Assembly (NCBI RefSeq): GCF_032062135.1
Contig: NC_092859.1
Coordinates: forward strand, 109,070,305-109,134,304
From: Pyxicephalus adspersus
Taxonomy: Eukaryota; Chordata; Amphibia; Anura; Pyxicephalidae
Reading direction: 5' to 3'
Length of the DNA: 64,000 bases
Numbering within the stretch: position 1 is the first letter of the stretch; each line of letters begins with the position of its first letter. Under the pieces are notes generated by a model, which made no database searches, had not been told where the DNA came from, and was given only the letters and a program-made list of their open reading frames with translations. Shown in pieces: positions 47,240-57,000 of the stretch. The translations under genes were made by a program, and so were the position numbers.

Positions 47240-47971
47240 TACTAATGTTGGTGTTCGAATTCGGGTCGTCCTTATATTCGACCCGAATATGACCGTTCAA
47301 ATTCGGGAGGACCTGACCCGAAAAACACGTGGTTCACAGGTGTGAATTTGGCGCTCCCACAGTTCCTGGGGACCTCCCCCATAATGCCTAAGGCCCTCCA
47401 ATAATAGAAGGGATCCTCTCCTCCATCATTTAGGTGGCAGGCAGCCGATTGGGTTTCTGTCACCACATGCCACACAGGCAGCCATCGGTCTATATAGGGC
47501 CAGGGCTTGCCTGCATTTACCACTCGTGACAGAGATGTGCTAGCAGACACAACCTCTCTATGTTGCTGGCAGTGTTAAAGTAAAATTAAATTGCTGCAGT
47601 TTGATAGACTGTTTCACTATTAGTCAGAGAGTTGTATTGTACTGAATTGTCTCAGTCCTGTAGTCAGTAAGTGTGTTACATACAGGCATCCAGAGCTAGG
47701 GTACCCAGAAGGCATGCATACCATCACACTTGTACCGAGAGACAGTCAGACAGATGCAGTTACGGACGTCACATTTGTATACTGTGCTGCATATTACAAG
47801 CGTCACCGCTGAAGGAAAGTGCTGCATACAACACACACGGCACTCTTGCATTTTTTATGTATATCCCCCCTCCCCCCCAAAAAATCTGCTTACTCTAATA
47901 ATTTACACTTTTTGAAGCATGTTAGCTCAAAAGTATTTTGCAGGATGTGAAGCCATACAAACATTTTAACT

Positions 47972-49401
47972 ATGTCTAGCCAAAGAGGAAGGGGCAGCTT
48001 TGTCAGGGGTAGCAAGGAAAGCAGTATGGGTTGGTTTTTAACTGCAGACCAGAGAACAAACTACCTTGCCATGCAATCTCCTCCTCGAACTCCACTGCCA
48101 CCTCCTCCTTTGACTCGTCTGCCTCAGCTTCTTCTACTTTGCCATGGAGACCCATCTGTACCCCGCCAGCAACAACCTGCTGTTTGCTATTTCAAGGCAC
48201 AAGTCAGACGCTGCCACGCGATCCTGAGGTTGCGATGCCTCGGCTCCCTCAGCCACACTGGCGCAACCATTTTAAGTGCCCTGCAGGAACAACAGCACAT
48301 ATGGCTAACTCTGCACGGACTCCAGCCAGGCAAGGTTGTGTGTGACCTTGCCTGGCCCATGTCATGAACCTCATAGTACAACACTTCCTTGCAAAGTACC
48401 CAGGCCTCCATCTGCTGTTGCTGAAGGCCAGAAAGTTGTCAGCGCATTTCCGCCAGTCGTACACAGCCAGTGCCAGATTGGTGGATTTACAGCAAAACCT
48501 CAATTTTCCGGTACACCGGTTGTGATGTGGCCACTTGTTGGAATTCCACCTTTTACATGCTGCAGTGGCTCGCTGAACAACAGAAAGCGGTGGTGGATTA
48601 CGTGGCAGTGTCTGCTCATTTGAGACGCTTACCTACATTACTTTACTTCAACCCTGCGGAGTGGCTGCAAATTGAGGACTTGTGCACTGTATTGGCAACT
48701 TTGGAAGAGGCCACCAGGATGATCAGCAGGAATCAGGCCTGTGTCAGTGACACCATCCCCATCATGTGCCTGCAGGAACAGACGATGGTGGGGCTCAGAA
48801 ACAACACAGAGAGGACGCTGCAAGTAGTGATGACGTTTACAACGAGAACAACTCATTTTGCCCCAATACAGGGGACCTAAAATGCAGCACTACCAAGAAG
48901 TGCTTGTAAGGGGCTTGTGCTCAGCCTTTTCGTATGCCAGAAGCAGCAGGGTTCCCTGTGGCAGTTATACCAAGCATGGCAGCCAAACAATTACCTTGGG
49001 CGGCATGGGTGGCAGCAACAGGAGAGGTCATCTAAGCCAAACTATGCAGGCTTTTTTTGAGCGGAGGAAAGCCGCCAGTTGTGCTGCAGTTGCCAATGAC
49101 AGTCAGCAGCGCTACTCAGTCATGGTGCGGGAATACCTAATCTCTACATGGAACATCTGCAACCTGCAAAGCCAGGACCCACTGCTCCACTGGGCTTTCA
49201 AGCTTGAGCAGTGGCCGGAAGTGGCAAAACATGCCATTCAGGTCCTTGCCTGCCTAGCTGCAAGCGTTCAGTGCAGCTGGGGGTATAGTGAGAGACATTC
49301 AGCTCTCTGCAGAAAATGTTGACCGACTCACTTTTATTAAAATGAATAAGGCTTGGATCGGCAATGACTTCAACACCCCCTCTGCAGAGTGCGTTGATTA
49401 G
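47972..49401 (+). pseudogene. hAT (ZBED-like) transposase pseudogene
   Basis: The first frame (47972) gives MSSQRGRGSFVRGSKESS and a proline-rich stretch with little similarity. From 48349 the frame reads CLAHVMNLIVQHFLAKYP; after a one-base shift near 48519 it reads CDVATCWNSTFYMLQWLAEQ (48521-48580), the hAT 'DVxTRWNS' block of the RNase H-like catalytic domain. Further on are EWLQIEDLCTVLATLEEAT, then TIPIM. After another shift the last part has DPLLHWAFKLEQWP and LACLAASV, and after one more it ends TFIKMNKAWIGNDF with a TAG at 49399-49401: the C-terminal hAT dimerisation domain. At least three frameshifts are needed, and the R of the TRWNS block is C. Inactive. BED finger not recognised. 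Confidence 0.8.
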
Positions 49402-49491
49402 TCAGCAACTGCTGCACGGCCTGCTGACACCTTCATAGGAAGAGCAATTTCACAGCCTTTTGCATCTCCTTCTCCTCCTCCCCAAGCATTG

Positions 49492-49935
49492 GAGCTGTGT
49501 AACTGGCTAATTTTTGTACAGAGGACCTCCCTTGGGGCCCTCTGCCTCTATCTACTTCGAGGCCTATATCACTTGTGACAGAGCTGTGTAACCGGTTAAT
49601 TTTTGTACGAAGGACCTCCCTCGGGGCCCTCTGCCTCTATCTACTTTGAGGCCTATATACCTTGTAATGGAGCTGTGTGACCGGCTAATTCTTGTACGAA
49701 GGTTCTCCCCCTCGGTGCCCTCTTTTGGACCGGAGGAACCCCCTCGAGGCCCTCTATCTCTATCTACTGTGAGGCCTATGTAACTTGTAACAGAGCTGTG
49801 TAACTGGCTAATTTTTTGACTGAAAGACCCCCTCTCAGGCTCCTCTGTCTCTACTCTGAAGCCTGTGTATGGCTTGTAATGGAGCGGTGAAACCTGGCGG
49901 CCCCTCAGGGTCCTCTCTGCCTCTACTCGATGTTC
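49492..49935 (+). repeat. 89-bp tandem array, five units
   Basis: GAGCTGTGT starts units at 49492, 49581, 49670, 49793 and 49882 (last as GAGCGGTG). Spacings are 89, 89, 123 and 89; the third unit carries about 34 extra bases. Each unit includes GGCTAATTTTTGTAC-like, GGGGCCCTCTGCCTCTATCTA and GAGGCCTATAT blocks. It lies in the 3' non-coding part of the hAT element. Confidence 0.9.
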
Positions 49936-49948
49936 CCTTGACCGCCCT

Positions 49949-50510
49949 TTAAAATGGCCTTGCCAGCAACATAAAAAAGCCTTCCTGATTTTTTTCTTGC
50001 CTTGTACAGTGTTGTACAGAGCTGTGGGAGTCTTGACATGTCTTTTTAAATGTATTTGTAGACTGTAGAAGCTCTAACCAAGCATTCTTTTTGACTTCTG
50101 ACATTGTCCTGATGAAATGTTCATCTTTGATGAGCTGGGGAATCTGTGGACCATCCAACACAGGCTAGGAAATGCCAAAATGAGGTACTTGAAACAGTCT
50201 CCTTCAGTTGGAAAGCTGTTCAGTTCAAAGCTTTAACAAACTGCTTCATCAGACCCAGTTTCATGTGCAGAGGCGGGAATATAATGTTCCATCAACAAGT
50301 GGCTCATGAATAATGTTTGGATCACCTGGTTTTAGGGCAGGTCTTGGTGGCCAATTCCTTTCCACCCAATGCCTCTCACGAGCTCTGCTGTCCCACATGC
50401 ACAGATAACAGGGATACTTGGCGTATCCACGTTGCTGACCAAGAAGGAAGCATACTATTTTAAGGTCAACACAGATGACCCAATTGTGACTTATCTTGAT
50501 GACCAAGTTT
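49949..50510 (-). pseudogene. Relic of an uncharacterised multicopy gene family (GQQ-GY / YPCYLC-WDSR type)
   Basis: The minus frame 50506-50261 reads VICVDLKIVCFLLGQQRGYA, YPCYLCMWDSRARERHWVER and NIIHEPLVDG. A second minus frame, 50161-49949, reads LDGPQIPQLIKDEHFIRTMS and KKNAWLELLQ. Both belong, in that order, to a protein type I remember from many insect, cnidarian and vertebrate genomes, always multicopy and of unknown function (CxxC pair with WDSR, then GPQIRxLxKD). A frameshift or deletion separates the two blocks, so this copy is broken. It is probably spread by a mobile element. It adjoins the hAT element but need not belong to it. No function is claimed. Confidence 0.6.
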
Positions 50511-52796
50511 AACTTTGAAATATGCCAAATAGGCTTGCTCTACAAATGTACTGATGTTCGCCCTTTGACTGGGAATAGTGAAAAATAAGTTTTGCTTATT
50601 CACTACGTACAACCTCTGACCACACTGTCTTATGTGTAAATGAATAGCCTATACAAATCCACGCAAAAGTTATTCGGATTAATATAAAGCAATGGGGAAA
50701 TAACCTGACGTGATAGAAGAAAACTTACTGGACTTTCAGAATCAGCATACCTATTTTACCATTTATTACCATTTATTAATACGGCACGAACATGTTAGGC
50801 AGCATTGAAGTATGTACAAGTGTTTAGCTATTGGTTCATAAAATAGACCAGCCATGCAAAAAATGTATATTCTTCTGACCTCCTTCTTACAATAATGATC
50901 GGTTCTTATTTTGGCTGCTAATACTCTTTGACTTCCTAATTTAAAACAATTATACAGATCATAAAGTTTAAATTAAATTTCAATGTCTTTGTTTATAGTT
51001 GTTTCAGGTTAGATGCCTAAAGTTCTGAATCAAAAGATTCAGCCTTGCAGTAAAGCAACTAGTTGAGAGGTCAGTGTTTTTTTTTACACATCTTGATGAT
51101 TGGTGATGTGGTGTGCCATAATGTCAGGATTAATGCACGTTATCACACCACTTGTTAACATATACTAAGTACCTATACAGTGACACCATGTGCAACAACA
51201 AAGAGAAATGGGAATGAGCCCTAAATAATTGCTATTGTTTTATTATTCTTCTTGTCCTGTGTTACTAGTAAATAACCTATCCATTCTTTAGGACACCAGT
51301 TGGAATGAGTTGCCTAATATGGAATTTATTCTTACATATTCTGTGTTGGTATGTCTAATGTTTCATTATATTTTAAGATTATTTTATTTTAATTAAGTTT
51401 TGCCCACCATTCCTCTCTTCAGTGTTACCCATGATAATGTTGTGTTACTAGGCAGATATTTTTTCTGTTTTGATTTTTTATATATATATAAAAATATATA
51501 TGATTTAGGTATTAAACATAAGTTGAAAATAATTTCTTTTTACTAAATTTCTACTTCAGTTTATCATAAAAAATATTCAGGAACAAAAAGAATAATTCAA
51601 TAAAAAAAAAAAAACTTCATTAAATGCATTAAAAAGGTGACTTAAGCTTTGTACTCAGGATTGTATTTTTGTATGTCTTCTAGACTGGAACCACATCTGC
51701 TTTCATGAGTAACCTGAGGCTACATGGTGGCGTGTTGAGTTACTTTGCCTCCAACACAGTTTATAAATTAATAAATAATGACACAAGTTATTAATATATA
51801 ATTCCCTAGTGCTTTCTCAGTTACAATGCAACACATATCAACAATTGAGAACAGCAAATTATAAAATGATATAATTTGTTTATAGGTGAATAAGATATTT
51901 ATGAAAGTCTTACAGTGATTTGAGACTTTTTTTATTTTAATAAATTCATAACAAAAACACTTTTATTGTAAATGTGAATAGAGAGGGTAGTGTAATAGAG
52001 GCCACTTGTATTTAGAAATATTTGCCTGTTCATTTCTTTAAACTTTTTATAATTAAACATACTATTAGCGTTATGTCATGTTTATAACTGAGAAGACTGC
52101 TGACCAAATACTAGAACCTTAGACAGAAGTAAATATTTTACTTGTCCTCCTCAAAACATAAAACCTTAAATAAAATGAGTACTAATCTTTAGGTAAATGT
52201 AACAATATATACTTTTGAGCTAATAAAAGGTGAATACTATACAGTAAGTGTAACCACTCCCCAATAATAATCCTAAACTTGAAGAATGTCATCATAAATC
52301 AAAATGAAAATATTCAATATAATCAATGTATTTCCAAAATCCTATGACAGCTCAGACTGCAAAATCCTAATTTTTCAGTAACAGTACAGCTCATCAGTCC
52401 TAATTGAAATCAACTCACTGGATTTGGTGGACTGTTATCATGAAAAACAGTCAAAACTGACTCACGGATCTAATCCTACTAGAAGATATTCAATGAGTTT
52501 TGGAGGGAATCCCATGAATGCTATACCAAATCCTGGTGGAAGAACCACTGGGATACATAAACTGTGTGCAGCCTGTACAGCAAAGGGAAAAATATGTACA
52601 CCCCATGGTAATTATTGACTTTCTCATCACAGGTAAACAACATTAGATCTTCATTCAAACCGTGCCTACAGACATGTGTTATATACTTCAAGAAAATAAT
52701 GTAAGAAAAATATGCCTGGTCAATTATTAAAGAAAAATATCAATGGATGTACTATGGAGAAAGTAAGCCCAGAAGCTTGTATTATTCCCACCCCCT
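50511..52796. other. Intergenic DNA, nothing recognised
   Basis: AT-rich, with an (AT)n run near 51478-51500. A short fragment near 51710-51760 (GGCTACATGGTGGCG) resembles the tail of the SINE-like repeat at 23140. The frame at 52424-52618 has one CxxC but no known domain. Confidence 0.5.
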
Positions 52797-53840
52797 TTAA
52801 CCTCCTGGGCAGTTAATTTCTGTCCGGATTTATATGTCTAAAAGCGGTACATTGTTTTTCATGAAAATTTATTTTACAGTATAATATAATAGTATGAGTA
52901 TAATAAAGTTTAAAACACAAAATCACAAAATCATGTCAAAATAATAAATGAAATAAATTAAAAAAAAACAAAGTTTATTATTTTTTTTTTAATTTTTACA
53001 TTTTCTTTTTTAAAAAATAAATATTATACTCATACTATTATGTTATACTGTAAAATAAATGTTCATGAAAGACAATGTACTGCTTTTACACATATAAATC
53101 CATTGTATTGCATTTAATACAGTTATTTAGTATTGAATGCAATACAAATAGATTTGAATTTCCCGCCCCAACCTGAACGGAAAGTCCTCATGCACCGACG
53201 TCACAGGGAACTCCCCGATGATTCATGGGGTGCAGAAAAAGCTGGCTGGAGGAAAAGAGAAGACAGGAAGGACAATGAAGGACGCCGGCGGATCAGGTAA
53301 GTCCTGATTAACTATTGTTTTCCATAGGTTTACCTACCCCGAGTGTGACTCTTTTCTTATATGAGTCATCCACACCACGGTAATGGATTTCAAATTAGGG
53401 TCATTTATTCCATGTCTATATACTTTATATATATTTATTCCATGTCTATATCTTGAGCCAATCAATGGTGTATTTGCTGGTGTGCAGATGGCCGGCATCT
53501 GTGTAACCTGGCGATGCCCAGCAGGCATCGCCAGGGGAAACAGATGCCGGAACCGCTGGAGGATGCTGCAGGTACTGCTGGATATTTTAATTTATGATTT
53601 GTGTTTCAAACTTATCATACCCGGGAGTTTTTCCTAAAAATACAGGCCTAAAATACTAAACAACAAAATTTCAAGCAAAACAATGTACGGCTTTTGACAT
53701 AAAAATACGGACATAATCAGACTGCCAGGGAGGTTAATCACCCTGGAAATTCCACCCCGAGTGTCACTGGCTCTGGATTATCGCTTTTGGTATGGAAAAT
53801 CCACCCCGAGCCACACTCGGGAGTACAGCCAGGGAGGTTG
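52797..53840. mobile_element. TTAA-flanked MITE cluster, copies T5a (plus) and T5b (minus)
   Basis: T5a begins at TTAA 52797-52800 with CCTCCTGGGCAGTTAATTTC, TGTCCGGATTTATATGTC and AAAGCGGTACATTGTTTTTC. Its core has GCACCGACGTCACAGGG (53193) and CAGGTAAGT (53294-53302). A reverse copy T5b ends at 53733 with GACTGCCAGGGAGG followed by TTAA (53734-53737). A plus-strand 3' end (CCCCGAGTGTCACTGG ... GCCAGGGAGGTTGA) then follows at 53755-53840. The simplest view is one element that received another at a TTAA inside it. Confidence 0.7.
53492..53550. repeat. Hairpin in T5 core
   Basis: 53492-53518 and 53524-53550 are complementary over 27 bases with three mismatches and a 5-base loop (CCGGCATCTGT / ACAGATGCCGG at the base, CTGGCGATGCC / GGCATCGCCAG at the tip). 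Confidence 0.9.
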
Positions 53841-54190
53841 AAGTGTGCATAAAATATTCAAAAATGCCCTGTTTATAATAGTAAGATACATTTCAAAATG
53901 TGTATGAAAAATAAAGAGAAATTAAAAAAAATACAATAAAAAAATTAATACAATAAAAAAATAAATGTATAATTGCAAAATAAAAGATGCTTGAGCATGT
54001 GTACTATTTTACATGCATGCACATTTTAGTACCCTCTATGCAACATGAACTATGGCATTAGTTTTATGTTTTTTAATATTTGCCTTGTACATTGAATATT
54101 CATTGCAAAGTATGTCTCGTTTTACCTTATTTACTAAGCTAAGTGATCTTAAGTGGTAAGTAATTTAGTATCTCAGAATTAGGACATTGT
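53841..54190. other. Intergenic AT-rich DNA
   Basis: Contains AATACAATAAAAAAAT tandem-like A/T runs near 53920-53965. No gene. Confidence 0.5.
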
Positions 54191-54390
54191 GGGCCTGATT
54201 TATTAAAGCTCTCCAAGGCTGGAGAGGATACACTTTCATCAGTGAAGCTGGGTAATCCAGCAAATCTAGAACAGGTTTCTTAAATGTCCTTTGCTATTTG
54301 TTAGAAAATGTTTTCTAATTTTGGAACAGATCCATTTCAGGTTTGCTGGTTCACCAAACTTCCCTGATGAAAGTGTATCCTCTCTACATG
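54191..54390. mobile_element. Palindromic MITE, copy M5 (right end lost)
   Basis: GGGCCTGATTTATTAAAGC, CTCCAAGGCTGGAGAGGATA, AGTGAAGCTGGGTAATCCAG, ATCCATTTCAGGTTTGCTGG. The last 20-30 bases of the right arm are missing. Confidence 0.8.
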
Positions 54391-55089
54391 AAACACTGCT
54401 TTGAAGCTTTGCGCAAAATTTAAAAGTATACAACTTAAGAAACATACAGATTTCATCACTCTTATTTGCCTTCTCCCTCAGCCACTGTATTTTTTCATTA
54501 AGCATATTATTCACTAAGCGAATTTTAACTGGAAATGTGTAAACTAGAAATAATTATTCCTAAAGCCAGAGTTTTATTTGTTTCTGTAAAAATTCTCTAT
54601 TTCAAAAAAGAATAGAACAGTAATTCCACTAAATATTGGACTTCCAGGTGCACATAATCAAGTCTGTCAATAAACATCTTAAGAAGAAACATAACTCGGC
54701 TGATTTACTAAAAGAGTTGAGAAGTATGAGTTGAGATGTCAAGAATCCCACTGATTAACCAATTATGTGCAAGGGAATAGGTAAACAAAGTACAAACATC
54801 AAAGATGACATCTATAGTTTTATTCATAGTAATACGTTATAAATATTAGAAAACACATTTTTTTACGTAGGCCAAAAAACAAAAAAAACAAAAACAAATG
54901 GGGTTCATTTTTTAAATGAGCTTCTGAATTACCTTAGTAAAACAGCACAGAGCAAGAAAGAAGAAAAAATAGGAAGAATCCTGTGCTGTGGGTTGTATCA
55001 AATGGATTCAGTACTTTCTGAGTTAGGACATGTAGAAAAAAAACTCAGTAATGAAGATTACCTTTGCACTAATAGCCAGGGTCAGAATT
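54391..55089. other. Intergenic DNA, nothing recognised
   Basis: The frame at 54266-54514 (minus) partly overlaps the MITE and has no known domain. Confidence 0.5.
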
Positions 55090-56300
55090 ATACTTTATGC
55101 ACCCCAAGGCAGCTAGCTTGTGCTGCTCCCCAAAACAGGAACAGGGAGAGGGAAGGAGGGGAAAGGGAGTTAGAAGGGGGAGAGAGTAGAGGGAGAAAGG
55201 GTAGTAGGGAGAAAGAGAGGGGAGGAGAAATAGGGAAATAGAAGAGAGCGGGAGAGTGAGGGGGAAAGGAGAAAAAGAAAGAGGACGTGGAGAGAGAGTG
55301 AATGGAGACATACAAATGAAGGGAGGGGGAGAGGGATAAAGAGAAAGAGATGGGAGATAAAAGAATATAACATAATAGGTAGAGGGAGTGAAGGTGTAGA
55401 GAAAGAGACATACAAAGGTAGAAAAAAAGGAGAGGGCAGAATGTGTGTGAAAGAAAGGGAGGGAGAAAGAGAGGGAGGGAGAAAGGGAGGGAGGGGGAGG
55501 GATGGGATAGAGAGATAAAGAGAGGGGAGAGAGAGGAAGAAGCTTGTAGGGGGACAGATGTAAAGTGAAAGGCAGAAAAGGGATGAAAAGGTGAGAGAAA
55601 GAGGAGTGAGAGAACAATGGTTGTGGAAGAAGGAAGCAAGAGAGTGTGGAGAAAGAGAGAAAGAAAGAAAGAGTAACTACAGAGAGGTAGTTAAATAGGG
55701 AGAGTAAGAATGGGAGAGGGGAGATAGAGAACATGGAAGGGAGATGGGGGAGGAAAGAGAGTGAAAGTAGAGAGAATGGAGTGAAGGAGAGAGGAGAGAA
55801 ATGGGGGAGAAGATGAAAAAGGGAGAGGGGAAAAGGGAAAGATGAGAGAGGGGAATGGGAGGAGATAGAGAGAGGAGAGGGAGGGGAACAGAGAAAAGGA
55901 GGGAGAAGGGGAAGAAAAGGGCGGATAGAAAAGGAGAAGAGAAAGAAAGGGCGGTTGGGTGGTACGGAGTGGAGAGAGAAAGAACAGAACAGAGAGGAAA
56001 GAATGAAGGAAAACGAGGGGAGAGAGAAGGAGAGAGAGGGGGAAAAAGTAAGTGGCATAGAGGGGTATTGAGAGGGAGAATGGAATAGAGGGAGAAGAGT
56101 GATATCTTCAATACATATGTCACTCTGCACAGATCTCCACTGTATGTGACCTTAGTGAAACCACTTTTACTTTCAGCTTCTTATTACTGTAAACCTTGTC
56201 AGCCAACAGCAGCAGCAGAAAGTTGCATTTCCACGTAGAGATGTTGTAATGCCACCCCCTAGTGATGATGATGCCTTGGGCCATAACTTGGGAAGCCCTG
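55090..56300. mobile_element. Putative TIR element with a 1-kb purine-rich interior
   Basis: The edges are inverted: TTATGCACCCCAAGGCAGC at the left (from about 55095) and, on the minus strand, TTATGGCCCAAGGCATC at the right (about 56290). The interior is the purine tract listed next, plus 56100-56280, which includes CAGCAGCAGCAG. This looks like a small DNA transposon whose middle has been taken over by a simple-sequence expansion. Superfamily unknown. Confidence 0.45.
55132..56100 (+). repeat. About 970-bp degenerate GA-rich (homopurine) tract
   Basis: The plus strand is more than 90 percent A or G, in irregular GGGA, GAGA and GGAG units, with few pyrimidine interruptions. Long frames on the minus strand (355 codons of Ser/Pro/Leu/Phe, 55069-56130) and 55088-55639 are products of this composition, not genes. 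Such tracts can form triplex (H-DNA). Confidence 0.95.
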
Positions 56301-56547
56301 TGGGAAATCTGGCCATGCTAATAGTCTCTATTTATCTGCAATAGAAGTTGCATATCATGCCTAAATTTGTCTACCCAGTTCATTGATATAGAGTATACCA
56401 TGCTGTGTAGTGTAATCTAACTGCACTGGTCAGACTTATTCTTTCCTATTTTACAGAACTTACAAGTGGATATTTATCAAAAATAACCATGTATATTGGG
56501 TCAAGACTTTAAAGAGTAAGGGAAAAGGGTGAAACTTCAATTGTTTT
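56301..56547. other. Intergenic DNA
   Basis: Nothing recognised. Confidence 0.5.
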
Positions 56548-57000
56548 TTAACCTCCTGGGCGGTTCATTTCTGTCCAGATATATATGTATAAAAGCGGTA
56601 CATTGTCCTTCATGAAAATTTATTTTACATTGTAGGCCTGTAATTTGTAGGCATAACTCTTTTTTAAATATGTCCAATAAATATTAAATTTAATATTAAA
56701 CTTTAAATAAAAAAACACAAAAAACTGTTAAAACAAGGGTACATAAAAATACTGAAACATAGTAATAATGATAACTTTGTATTTGATTCAATACAGTTAT
56801 TTTGTATTGAATCCAAAAAATTCCTGCTATACTCCCTCGCACGCACCAACGTCACTGGGAACTCCTGGGGAACGTCAGCGCACTGGCTGGGGGAGGATCG
56901 GAGGAAGAGGACGCGGCCCGAGGATGGGATCTGACGGTCAGGGCGCAGGAGAACGCCATTGGGACCAGGTAAGCCTTCATTTTTTATGTTTTTAGCTTCT
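56548..57000 (+). mobile_element. TTAA-flanked MITE, copy T6 (3' truncated)
   Basis: TTAA at 56548-56551, then CCTCCTGGGCGGTTCATTTC, TGTCCAGATATATATGT and AAAGCGGTACATTGTCCTTC. Core: GCACCAACGTCACTGGGAAC (56844) and CCAGGTAAG (56965-56973). The final palindrome and right TTAA are missing. Confidence 0.75.

Larger units (their letters stand above)
47240..49940 (+). mobile_element. hAT transposon, near full length but dead
   Basis: The left part (47250-47340) is built of TTCGAATTCGGGTC / GACCCGAATATGA inverted motifs, plausible hAT subterminal repeats. It is followed by a non-coding leader, a broken transposase (47972-49401) and a 3' region with an 89-bp tandem array. The expected right inverted end was not found; the element seems to stop where a different relic begins at about 49949. 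Confidence 0.65.

Noticed and set aside
52424..52618. 64-codon frame with LCAACTAKGKICTPHG (one CxxC)
   Set aside because: A single CxxC in a short frame with no conserved context; no family recognised.
55069..56130. 353-codon minus-strand frame rich in Ser, Pro, Leu and Phe
   Set aside because: It is the complement of a degenerate purine tract. The peptide is low complexity, and a second overlapping frame is equally open.
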